From Aliamphritea ceti (lineage in GTDB: Bacteria; Pseudomonadota; Gammaproteobacteria; Pseudomonadales; Balneatricaceae): a stretch of DNA of 64,000 nt. Each line of letters opens with the position of its first letter. The stretch's first letter is position 1. Shown here one piece after another: positions 57,286 to 64,000 of this stretch. Location: contig NZ_AP025282.1 in assembly GCF_024347215.1 (NCBI RefSeq), positions 2,790,001 to 2,854,000 of the forward strand, in the 5' to 3' direction. Under the pieces are notes generated by a model that saw only the letters and a list, made by a program, of their open reading frames with translations, did not search any database and was not told where the DNA came from. A program made the position numbers and the translations under genes.

Positions 57286-58125
57286 TCAGTGATTCAACCA
57301 CTGATTCAGCTGCTGGCTCAGGGGACCAATTTGCCAACGCTGCTGTAAAGCTGGTGATACACAATCGATGACCGGCCAGACACCAATCACACTATTAGTC
57401 AGAAATACTTCTTCTGCATGCTGCAAATCTGTCGAAAGATAACGGCCAATATTGACTTTAATGCCTAACTCTCTGGCGCGTTGCATCAGTCGTTGGCGAA
57501 TAATACCGTCTATTCCGCAGTTTTCCAGAGTCGGTGTAAATAACTCGCCACCCAGACACCAAAACAGGTTACTCATGGTGCCCTCCACCAGATAGCCTTC
57601 AGTATCACACACCAAACCTTCTGAAATATCTGCTTGCTGCCATTCACTGCGGGCAAATACCTGCTCAAGGCGATTAAGGTGCTTAATACCTGCTAACTGT
57701 GGATTTAGCCCCAGTCGGGTTTCACAAAGTATTACCTTTATACCCCTGTTCTGAGGATCTGCAGGCCAGACTGGAAAAGGATTCAACTGCAAGACCCGAT
57801 TAGGCTCTAAAGGCTCGGTCACCGCATAACCTCGACCGCCGGCACCCCGGGTAAGAATAATCTTTAACACCGCACGGGATGGCAATTCATCAACAGCTGA
57901 AATAAGTCGATTTAAATCATTAGATATACTATCTAAGATATTATTATCGAAGGGGATTTTTAGTCGTTTCGCGCCCAAAGCAAGGCGCTGCATATGCAGC
58001 TGCCAGTCTTGAGGCAGACCATCAATCAACGTCAGGGTTTCAAACAATCCCTGGCCATATGCCAGACCACGGTCCTGCACACTGAGCACACTGGTCAACT
58101 GACCGTTAACGGAACAACTAAGCAT
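57286..58125 (-). CDS. pabC: Aminodeoxychorismate lyase
   Basis: A 279-residue fold-type IV PLP enzyme from ATG 58125 (MLSCSVNGQLTSVLSVQDRG). DRGLAYGQGLFETL, ILTRGAGGRGYAV, GIKHLNRLEQVFARSEW (PLP-binding Lys) and EGTMSNLFW are present. It makes p-aminobenzoate for folate. In the usual position between fabF and mltG. Confidence 0.94.
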   Translation of the reverse strand: MLSCSVNGQLTSVLSVQDRGLAYGQGLFETLTLIDGLPQDWQLHMQRLALGAKRLKIPFDNNILDSISNDLNRLISAVDELPSRAVLKIILTRGAGGRGYAVTEPLEPNRVLQLNPFPVWPADPQNRGIKVILCETRLGLNPQLAGIKHLNRLEQVFARSEWQQADISEGLVCDTEGYLVEGTMSNLFWCLGGELFTPTLENCGIDGIIRQRLMQRARELGIKVNIGRYLSTDLQHAEEVFLTNSVIGVWPVIDCVSPALQQRWQIGPLSQQLNQWLNH

Positions 58126-58177
58126 GGGAATTCTCTCTGTAACGCTACAAAGCAAATAACTGCATTGCAGAAATAAT

Positions 58178-58203
58178 AAAGGCGTGCCTGGCACGCCTTT
58201 ATT
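58178..58203. terminator. Hairpin between fabF and pabC
   Basis: AAAGGCGTGCC T GGCACGCCTTT with T-rich flanks on both sides. On the minus strand it could partly terminate the fab transcript before pabC. Confidence 0.75.
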
Positions 58204-58212
58204 TTATACCGC

Positions 58213-59454
58213 TCAGACTTTTCGGAAAATCAGGGTACCGTTAGTACCACCAAAACCGAAGGAGTTGGATATTGCCGCATCGATAGTAGCCTGCTGTGCA
58301 GCATTTGCCACATAGTTCAGGTCACAACCTTCTGACGGGTTATCCAGATTGATTGTAGGTGGTGCTACCTGATCACGAATCGCTAAAATACTAAAGATCG
58401 CTTCAACAGCGCCTGCAGCACCTAACAAATGACCAGTCATAGACTTGGTAGAACTCATACGTACATTCGCTGCTGCAGCATCACCCAATACAAGCTTGGC
58501 TGCATTAGATTCTGCAATATCACCCGCAGGTGTCGATGTACCGTGAGCGTTAATGTACTGCACCTGATCACCATTCAGTCCGGCGTCACGCATAGCATTC
58601 GCCATAGAAAGTGCCGCACCACTGCCATCTTCCGGTGGTGACGTCATGTGATGTGCATCATCGCTCATACCGAAACCAACCAGCTCAGCATAAATTTCAG
58701 CACCACGGGCTTTTGCAGATTCGTACTCTTCAAGCACGACCACACCAGCACCGTCACCCAGCACAAAACCATCGCGATCACGATCCCATGGCCGTGAAGC
58801 CGCCTGAGGATCATCGTTACGCGTAGACAATGCACGGGCCGCAGAGAAACCACCCAGGCCTAAAGGCGTGGTTGCCATCTCAGCACCACCTGCCACCATT
58901 ACATCAGCATCACCATACTGGATCATGCGCGCAGCCTGACCAATATTGTGCGTACCTGTTGTGCAGGCAGTAGTAATCGCAATATTCGGGCCTTTAAAGC
59001 CGTACTTAATCGCTAGGTTGCCGGCAATCATATTAATAATGCTGCCTGGCACAAAGAATGGTGAAATCCGGCGCGGACCACTCTTGTTAAGAATATCATG
59101 GGTATTTTCAATCATCGGCAAACCGCCGATACCGGAACCAATCGCTACGCCGATACGCGATGCGTTCTCTTCAGTGACTTCAAGACCTGCGTCCTGAATC
59201 GCCTGAATGCTTGCCACCATGCCGTACTGGATAAACAAATCCATTTTACGGGCGTCTTTAGGATTAAGGTAACCTTCAAGACTGAAGTCCTTAATCGAAG
59301 CAGAAAAACGAGTACCAAAGGCAGATGCATCAAAATGACTAATTTCAGCAGCACCGCTTACGCCATTTAGTATATTCGCCCATGTCTCCTGGACAGTGTT
59401 ACCTACCGGGCTAAGCATGCCCATGCCGGTGACGACAACTCTTCTACGAGACAT
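58213..59454 (-). CDS. fabF: Beta-ketoacyl-ACP synthase II
   Basis: A 413-residue condensing enzyme. VVVTGMGMLSPVGNTVQETW at the start, catalytic Cys in ITTACTTGTHNIG, first His in NAHGTSTPAGDIAES, second His in TKSMTGHLLGAAG, and GFGGTNGTL near the end. It elongates acyl-ACP chains. Preceded by GGAGG. Confidence 0.97.
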   Translation of the reverse strand: MSRRRVVVTGMGMLSPVGNTVQETWANILNGVSGAAEISHFDASAFGTRFSASIKDFSLEGYLNPKDARKMDLFIQYGMVASIQAIQDAGLEVTEENASRIGVAIGSGIGGLPMIENTHDILNKSGPRRISPFFVPGSIINMIAGNLAIKYGFKGPNIAITTACTTGTHNIGQAARMIQYGDADVMVAGGAEMATTPLGLGGFSAARALSTRNDDPQAASRPWDRDRDGFVLGDGAGVVVLEEYESAKARGAEIYAELVGFGMSDDAHHMTSPPEDGSGAALSMANAMRDAGLNGDQVQYINAHGTSTPAGDIAESNAAKLVLGDAAAANVRMSSTKSMTGHLLGAAGAVEAIFSILAIRDQVAPPTINLDNPSEGCDLNYVANAAQQATIDAAISNSFGFGGTNGTLIFRKV

Positions 59455-59480
59455 TCAAATCCTCCTGGGGTTTGGTGACA

Positions 59481-59517
59481 AAAAGAAAAGCCGCACTATA
59501 TCGCTATAGTTGCGGCT
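59481..59517 (-). terminator. Attenuator/terminator between acpP and fabF
   Basis: Minus strand: AGCCGCAACTATA GCGA TATAGTGCGGCT followed by TTTCTTTTT. It lets acpP be expressed far more than the downstream fabF-pabC genes. Confidence 0.8.
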
Positions 59518-59540
59518 TCTCGGTATTCTGGGTATGTCGA

Positions 59541-59774
59541 TTACTGATTTGCGTTGATGTAATCGATTGCCAGCTTGACGGTAGTGATCTTTTCAGCTTC
59601 TTCGTCAGGAATTTCAGTTTCGAATTCCTCTTCCAAAGCCATCACCAGTTCAACGGTGTCCAGAGAATCTGCACCCAGATCTTCTACGAAAGAAGCTTCT
59701 GTAGTTACTTCATCTTCTTTTACACCAAGCTGTTCAGCGATGATTTTTTTAACGCGCTCTTCGATGTTGCTCAT
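59541..59774 (-). CDS. acpP: Acyl carrier protein
   Basis: A 77-residue acidic protein. GADSLDTVELVMALEEEF carries the Ser for 4'-phosphopantetheine. SNIEERVKKIIAEQLGVKED is the canonical start. It carries growing acyl chains in type II fatty acid synthesis. A good AGGAAGAG ribosome binding site and a terminator downstream fit high expression. Confidence 0.98.
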   Translation of the reverse strand: MSNIEERVKKIIAEQLGVKEDEVTTEASFVEDLGADSLDTVELVMALEEEFETEIPDEEAEKITTVKLAIDYINANQ

Positions 59775-59932
59775 AACTCTTCCTATTTTTTATCGACAGT
59801 CACATCCGTAGATGCGAACAGGGATTTTATTAGAATCCGCCGCCTTGGATCAAGCCTAACGGCAATTTTATCCAGTGAGCTGCGGCCCATTATCAACAAT
59901 TTGACAAAAAAAACAATTCCCGTGAGAGAACT

Positions 59933-60676
59933 TTACGACATATACATGCCGCCGTTGACATGGATCGTCTCACCAGTAACGTATCCGCCCGCGTCACTGG
60001 CTAAAAAACCAACAACGGATGCGATTTCTTCAGGCTGCCCCAGACGCCCTAATGGGATCTGTGACTGCAATGTATCTTTGTGCTCCTGCGCCAGACCACT
60101 GGTCATATCAGTATCGATAAAGCCAGGTGCTACGCAGTTAACAGTGATGTTACGTGACGCAACTTCACGTGCCAGCGCACGACTGAAACCTTCCATACCG
60201 GATTTGGCTGCAGCATAGTTTGCCTGCCCTGCATTACCCATAGAAGCCACGACAGAGCTCACGTTGATAACGCGTCCCCAGCGAGCTTTAGTCATGCCAC
60301 GCAAACAACCTTTCATGAGACGGTAAACAGACTTCAGATTGGTATTCATTACTGAATCCCACTCATCTTCTTTCATCCGCATCATGATATTATCCCGGGT
60401 GATACCGGCATTATTCACGATGATAGCGACTGCACCGAATTCTTCCTGCACAGCTTTAACCACCGCTTCGACAGACTCATTGGAGCCAACATCCAGATTC
60501 AGACCTGTGCCATTAACACCTGCCTGCTGCAAATATTCTGCAATAGATGCCGCACCGTTATCGCTGGTCGCAGTACCGATTACTACAGCACCCTGGCGAC
60601 CCAGCTCAAGCGCAATCGCTTTGCCAATTCCCCGTGTGGCACCGGTAACCAGAGCTACTTTACCTTCAATGCTCAT
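59933..60676 (-). CDS. fabG: 3-oxoacyl-ACP reductase
   Basis: A 247-residue short-chain dehydrogenase. NADPH motif VTGATRGIGKAIALELGRQG, NNAGITRDNIMMRMKE, catalytic Ser in INVSSVVASMGNAGQ and Tyr-x3-Lys in NYAAAKSGMEGF. It reduces 3-oxoacyl-ACP. It lies 37 nt after fabD. Confidence 0.97.
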   Translation of the reverse strand: MSIEGKVALVTGATRGIGKAIALELGRQGAVVIGTATSDNGAASIAEYLQQAGVNGTGLNLDVGSNESVEAVVKAVQEEFGAVAIIVNNAGITRDNIMMRMKEDEWDSVMNTNLKSVYRLMKGCLRGMTKARWGRVINVSSVVASMGNAGQANYAAAKSGMEGFSRALAREVASRNITVNCVAPGFIDTDMTSGLAQEHKDTLQSQIPLGRLGQPEEIASVVGFLASDAGGYVTGETIHVNGGMYMS

Positions 60677-60713
60677 ACTTTTCTTCCTATAATCACGATT
60701 CTGACGACCGCGT

Positions 60714-61643
60714 TCAACTTAATGCTTTTTCAAGTCCGGCTGGCTCGTTAATAGCAACCACATTCAACGGACGATGAACCTTCTTATTCAGACCAGACAG
60801 CACCTTACCCGGACCGCACTCAACAACCGTTTCAACACCTTCAGCAACCATATTCTGAACACTGTTAGTCCACAATACAGGGCTGTACAGCTGTGCCAGT
60901 AAATTCTGCACCAAGGCCTCGACATCAGCCGGTGGCTGAGCCGTAAAATTCTGCACAACTTTAATATCTGGCATACGAATATTTATATTCGCCAGCGCTT
61001 GCTCCATCTGCTCAGCAGCGGGACGCATCAGCGCACAATGGGATGGCACGCTAACCGGCAGAGGCACTACGCGCTTAGCACCGGCCTCTTTACAGGCAGC
61101 ACTGGCACGTTCAACAGCATCTTTATTACCGGCAATAACAACTTGCCCCGGGCAGTTGTAGTTAACGGCAGAAACAACCTCATCACCTGCCGAGTCAGCA
61201 CAGGCCGCCACAATCGCTTCATCAGCCAGACCCAGCACTGCAGCCATAGCTCCGGTACCTGCCGGCACAGCCTGCTGCATGAACTCACCACGCAGCTTCA
61301 CCAGGTTAACGGCATCTTTAAAATCTATAGCCCCGGCACAAACCAGCGCAGTGTATTCACCCAGACTATGACCAGCCATTACCGCAGGAGTTGCACCACC
61401 CTGCTCCTGCCACAGACGCCATAAAGCAACACCAGCTGTCAGCAGAGCTGGCTGGGTACGATCAGTCTGATTAAGGTCTGCTTCCGGACCATTCTGAGTC
61501 AGAGCCCAGAGGTCATATCCGAGCACTTCGGATGCTTCAGCAAAAGTCGCCTGTATTACAGCGTGGGATTCTGCCAGCTCAGCCAGCATGGAAAGATGTT
61601 GGGAACCTTGTCCCGGAAAAGCAAAAGCAAGAGACTGCTGCAT
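60714..61643 (-). CDS. fabD: Malonyl-CoA:ACP transacylase
   Basis: A 309-residue enzyme from ATG 61643 (MQQSLAFAFPGQGSQHLSML); the frame is open further upstream without support. AGHSLGEYTALVCAG carries the nucleophilic Ser, LPVSVPSHCALMRPA the His, and QNFTAQPPADVEAL the C-terminal part. It loads malonyl groups onto ACP. The 146-nt gap to plsX contains no fabH. Confidence 0.97.
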   Translation of the reverse strand: MQQSLAFAFPGQGSQHLSMLAELAESHAVIQATFAEASEVLGYDLWALTQNGPEADLNQTDRTQPALLTAGVALWRLWQEQGGATPAVMAGHSLGEYTALVCAGAIDFKDAVNLVKLRGEFMQQAVPAGTGAMAAVLGLADEAIVAACADSAGDEVVSAVNYNCPGQVVIAGNKDAVERASAACKEAGAKRVVPLPVSVPSHCALMRPAAEQMEQALANINIRMPDIKVVQNFTAQPPADVEALVQNLLAQLYSPVLWTNSVQNMVAEGVETVVECGPGKVLSGLNKKVHRPLNVVAINEPAGLEKALS

Positions 61644-61789
61644 TATTACCTCAATTTGCAGATGAATGCCCGAAACCTGTAACAACAAAACTGAATATCT
61701 ACAGGCTCAATTGACAGCGTAGTTTACAGTATTCACCTGAAAATAAAACGCCTTAGCTATCTAAGGAGAACAAGCCTTTTCAGGTAAAA

Positions 61790-62800
61790 TTAAATTGAAT
61801 GAATTTTTTCTAACTGGCGGTTGATACAGTTCGGCACATCCATACTTACTTCAGCGACCGCCTGATCAATGGCATAACCGAAACATTGCTGATCCGCACC
61901 ACCATGACTTTTAACCACTATACCCTGCAACCCCAGTAAACTGGCCCCATTACGCCGAGCAGGGTCTATATAACTGGACACATCCTGCAACACCGGCTGC
62001 ACCAGCCAGCCAAGCAAACGCCGATACAAGGAGCCGCTAAAACCACCTTTAAGCTGCTTTCCTATCAGGCGGGCAACACCTTCACTACTCTTCAGCGCAA
62101 TATTGCCAACAAAACCATCACACACCACGACATCAACTTTACCGGCACAAATATCATCACCTTCGATAAAGCCGGCATAATTAATACCGCCATGCTCTTT
62201 AATCAGACGGGACGCCAGCTTAACCTGCTCATTGCCTTTTATTTCTTCTTCACCAACATTCAGCAAACCGACTTTAGGCTCAGCAATGCCAGCCACAGCC
62301 TGGGTCATTACCGACCCCATAATAGCAAACTGCAATAAGTGCTCAGCGCTGCAATCAACATTCGCGCCCAGATCAAGCATATAACTTTCACCGTTACGGG
62401 AAGGAATCGCTGTTATAATCGCAGGTCGGTCTATGCCCGGTAACATTTTCAGCACAAAGCGACTCAGCGCCATTAACGCACCAGTATTACCTGCACTAAC
62501 ACACGCTTGCGCATGACCATCCGCTACCAGACACATAGCTTCGTGCATTGATGTTTGTTTTCGCTGCCGCAGGGCATGAGAAGGCTTATCGGCATTGCCA
62601 ATTACTTTATCGGCGTGCAAAATCGACAGTCGCTCAGAAAAACGCTGTTGCTCTTCAGAAGAAAGATAGGCAGAAATTTTATCTTGCTGGCCAACTAAGG
62701 TCAGAGATAAATGAGGATGACGCGCTAACGCATCAATACAGGCGGGTATAACAACGCGGGGACCGAAGTCCCCGCCCATCGCGTCAATCGCGATTCGCAT
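61790..62800 (-). CDS. plsX: Phosphate acyltransferase PlsX
   Basis: A 336-residue protein starting MRIAIDAMGGDFGPRVVIPA. SAGNTGALMALSRFVLKMLP, VDVVVCDGFVGNIALKSSEG and LLGLQGIVVKSHGGADQQCF are family signatures. It makes acyl-phosphate from acyl-ACP for phospholipid synthesis. It starts 14 nt after rpmF. Confidence 0.97.
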   Translation of the reverse strand: MRIAIDAMGGDFGPRVVIPACIDALARHPHLSLTLVGQQDKISAYLSSEEQQRFSERLSILHADKVIGNADKPSHALRQRKQTSMHEAMCLVADGHAQACVSAGNTGALMALSRFVLKMLPGIDRPAIITAIPSRNGESYMLDLGANVDCSAEHLLQFAIMGSVMTQAVAGIAEPKVGLLNVGEEEIKGNEQVKLASRLIKEHGGINYAGFIEGDDICAGKVDVVVCDGFVGNIALKSSEGVARLIGKQLKGGFSGSLYRRLLGWLVQPVLQDVSSYIDPARRNGASLLGLQGIVVKSHGGADQQCFGYAIDQAVAEVSMDVPNCINRQLEKIHSI

Positions 62801-62814
62801 ATAGTCAGACCGAC

Positions 62815-62997
62815 TTACTCGTCGTCTTGCTGTGCAACAACCTGCTTACCGCGGTAGAAACCATCAGCACTTACGTGATGACGACGGTGAGTTTCACCAG
62901 TAGTTGCTTCTACAGATAGAGTTGGGTTGCTCAGAGCGTCGTGTGAACGGCGCTGACCGCGACGTGAACGAGTTACTTTGCTCTTTTGTACTGCCAT
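62815..62997 (-). CDS. rpmF: 50S ribosomal protein L32
   Basis: A 60-residue basic protein, MAVQKSKVTRSRRGQRRSHD. It lacks the CxxC zinc motifs seen in some L32 proteins, as in E. coli. GGAGC precedes the start. Located between yceD and plsX, the standard order. Confidence 0.97.
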   Translation of the reverse strand: MAVQKSKVTRSRRGQRRSHDALSNPTLSVEATTGETHRRHHVSADGFYRGKQVVAQQDDE

Positions 62998-63021
62998 GGG
63001 TTGTAGCTCCTATATCAAAGC

Positions 63022-63552
63022 TTAATCAAGCTTACCGCCTTTCAGTGCTGCTAAAACACTAAAAGGGTTAGTTTTATCTGAATCTGTGTTTGTCGAGGTA
63101 TCCGTTACTTCTTCACCGAAGGAAGTCTGTATGCTGCAGTCATCATGGTATGGCACAATTGGCAGCGTCAAAATCAGCTCTTCTTCAACCATCGGAAACA
63201 ACTCCAATTCATCCCCTTCTACGATCAGCGGATCATAGTACTTAGGCAGATTATTGGCATGCTCCTCAGTCGGTGCAATGGCTAGATTGAACTTCGCTTC
63301 AACATCAATCTCAACCGGTTCCAGACAACGCTGACAAGTCATCGCTAACTTGCCACCTGCACTGCCCTGAACCGTACGTATCTTCAGCTCATCACGATCA
63401 AACTGTAAATCGATCCACACCTCTGCCTGATCATCAACTAACATTGATGCCAGATTCGGCATGAATTTCAGTTCAGTTGAACCTTCAATTCGTATTCCCC
63501 GCTCAGCAAGCTTACGCGGGTCTATTTTTTTGGGTATTGGGACGTTCGACAT
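63022..63552 (-). CDS. yceD: YceD/DUF177 family protein
   Basis: A 176-residue protein from ATG 63552 (MSNVPIPKKIDPRKLAERGI); a longer frame of 19 codons is not supported. MTCQRCLEPVEIDVEAKFNL is the conserved CxRC-type motif, and ELELFPMVEEELILTLPIVP the second. The family is linked to 23S rRNA maturation and ribosome assembly. Cotranscribed with rpmF. Confidence 0.94.
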   Translation of the reverse strand: MSNVPIPKKIDPRKLAERGIRIEGSTELKFMPNLASMLVDDQAEVWIDLQFDRDELKIRTVQGSAGGKLAMTCQRCLEPVEIDVEAKFNLAIAPTEEHANNLPKYYDPLIVEGDELELFPMVEEELILTLPIVPYHDDCSIQTSFGEEVTDTSTNTDSDKTNPFSVLAALKGGKLD

Positions 63553-63674
63553 AAGCGCGCCATGATAGGGATCAAAAACCCTGCTGTCAAAGGAAATAAC
63601 CCTTTGCAAGTTAAAAAAAACCGTTAATATCTACGACTTGTCTATCTCGTTAATCTGATTGGAATAACAGCCTG

Positions 63675-64000
63675 ATGTCAGCGCTTATTTTAGCCTCGTC
63701 TTCACCCTATCGCCGCGCTCTTCTTGACCGCCTGAATCTGACCTATAAATGCGCTTCACCGGACATTGATGAAACCCCTATAGAAGGTGAATCCCCTAAG
63801 GATTATGTTGCCCGCCTGGCAGAAGCCAAAGCCCGCGAGCTTGCTGCGCAATATCCTGATGCCATCATCATCGGCAGCGACCAGTGCTGCGTACTGGACA
63901 ACAGAATCGTCGGCAAGCCGGGCAATTTTGAAAATGCCCGCCGACACCTGCAAAACTGCTCAGATAAACACGTATCCTTTCTTACCGGACTCTGCGTACT
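63675..64000 (+). CDS. Maf-family nucleotide pyrophosphatase YceF-like (partial)
   Basis: Starts at ATG 63675 and runs off the window (108 codons seen). MSALILASSSPYRRALLDRL, DIDETPIEGESPKDYVARLA and IIIGSDQCCVLDNRIVGKPG are Maf motifs. By family it hydrolyses modified NTPs such as m7GTP. Divergent from yceD, the standard arrangement yceF | yceD-rpmF. C-terminus not visible. Confidence 0.94.
   Translation, partial: MSALILASSSPYRRALLDRLNLTYKCASPDIDETPIEGESPKDYVARLAEAKARELAAQYPDAIIIGSDQCCVLDNRIVGKPGNFENARRHLQNCSDKHVSFLTGLCV

Overview
The window joins most of a temperate tailed-phage genome (about 1-33.85 kb, left end outside the window) to core chromosome of a marine gammaproteobacterium. The host assignment rests on gene order: uvrC-pgsA-tRNA-Gly-tRNA-Cys-tRNA-Leu(UAA), tusDCB-tusE, and yceF | yceD-rpmF-plsX-fabD-fabG-acpP-fabF-pabC-mltG-tmk-holB-pilZ-tatD. 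An Oceanospirillaceae-like host (Amphritea/Neptunomonas/Marinobacterium type) is my inference, not proven from sequence.

Prophage, right to left. Integrase and a DUF4224 protein lie at 30.5-31.7 kb. Between integrase and the tRNA-Leu 3' end are three membrane-type genes, including a K+ channel, probably lysogenic-conversion cargo. The immunity region (23.8-26.4 kb) has a divergent cro/cI pair with 19-bp palindromic operators. Behind cI is a two-gene nucleotidyltransferase-like module. A second promoter with the same operator drives the rightward early operon (LuxR-type HTH, Zn-ribbon, SSB, DUF2303, orphan C5-cytosine methyltransferase, DUF4224, integrase). Leftward, cro is followed by about 1 kb of structured non-coding DNA, then a lambda-O-like replication protein carrying eight internal 14-bp iterons (the probable origin), a RuvC-like resolvase and an unidentified possible regulator. 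An IS5-family element has split a small gene at 19.37-20.53 kb. Next come cargo genes: an AbiC-type abortive-infection protein, SOS-regulated umuDC, and an AT-rich protein of 12-residue FGxG repeats joined to a membrane domain. The late operon (13.8 kb to 1) then reads lysis genes, HNH, terminase, portal, S49 protease, HK97-type capsid, connectors, and a Mu/P2-like contractile tail with a programmed -1 frameshift in the tail chaperone gene. The phage is therefore a myovirus combining an HK97-type head with a Mu-like tail.

Chromosome, 33.85-64 kb. tRNA genes with a consensus promoter, pgsA, uvrC and several single genes come first. They are followed by a Zur-type promoter with zinc-independent ribosomal proteins L31 and L36, mtnN, thioredoxin-fold proteins, truC, a BI-1/YccA protein, the tus sulfur-relay genes, a GarR-like/Hyi-like pair, cheW, an Aer-like chemoreceptor, yjbQ, an EamA exporter, a LysR regulator, and the large leftward fatty-acid/replication operon. 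That operon lacks fabH.

The best candidates for undescribed biology are the FGxG-repeat membrane protein, the nucleotidyltransferase-like two-gene module next to cI, the iteron origin, and the shared-operator immunity circuit. All functional statements come from reading the sequence and from family knowledge; no database search was run.
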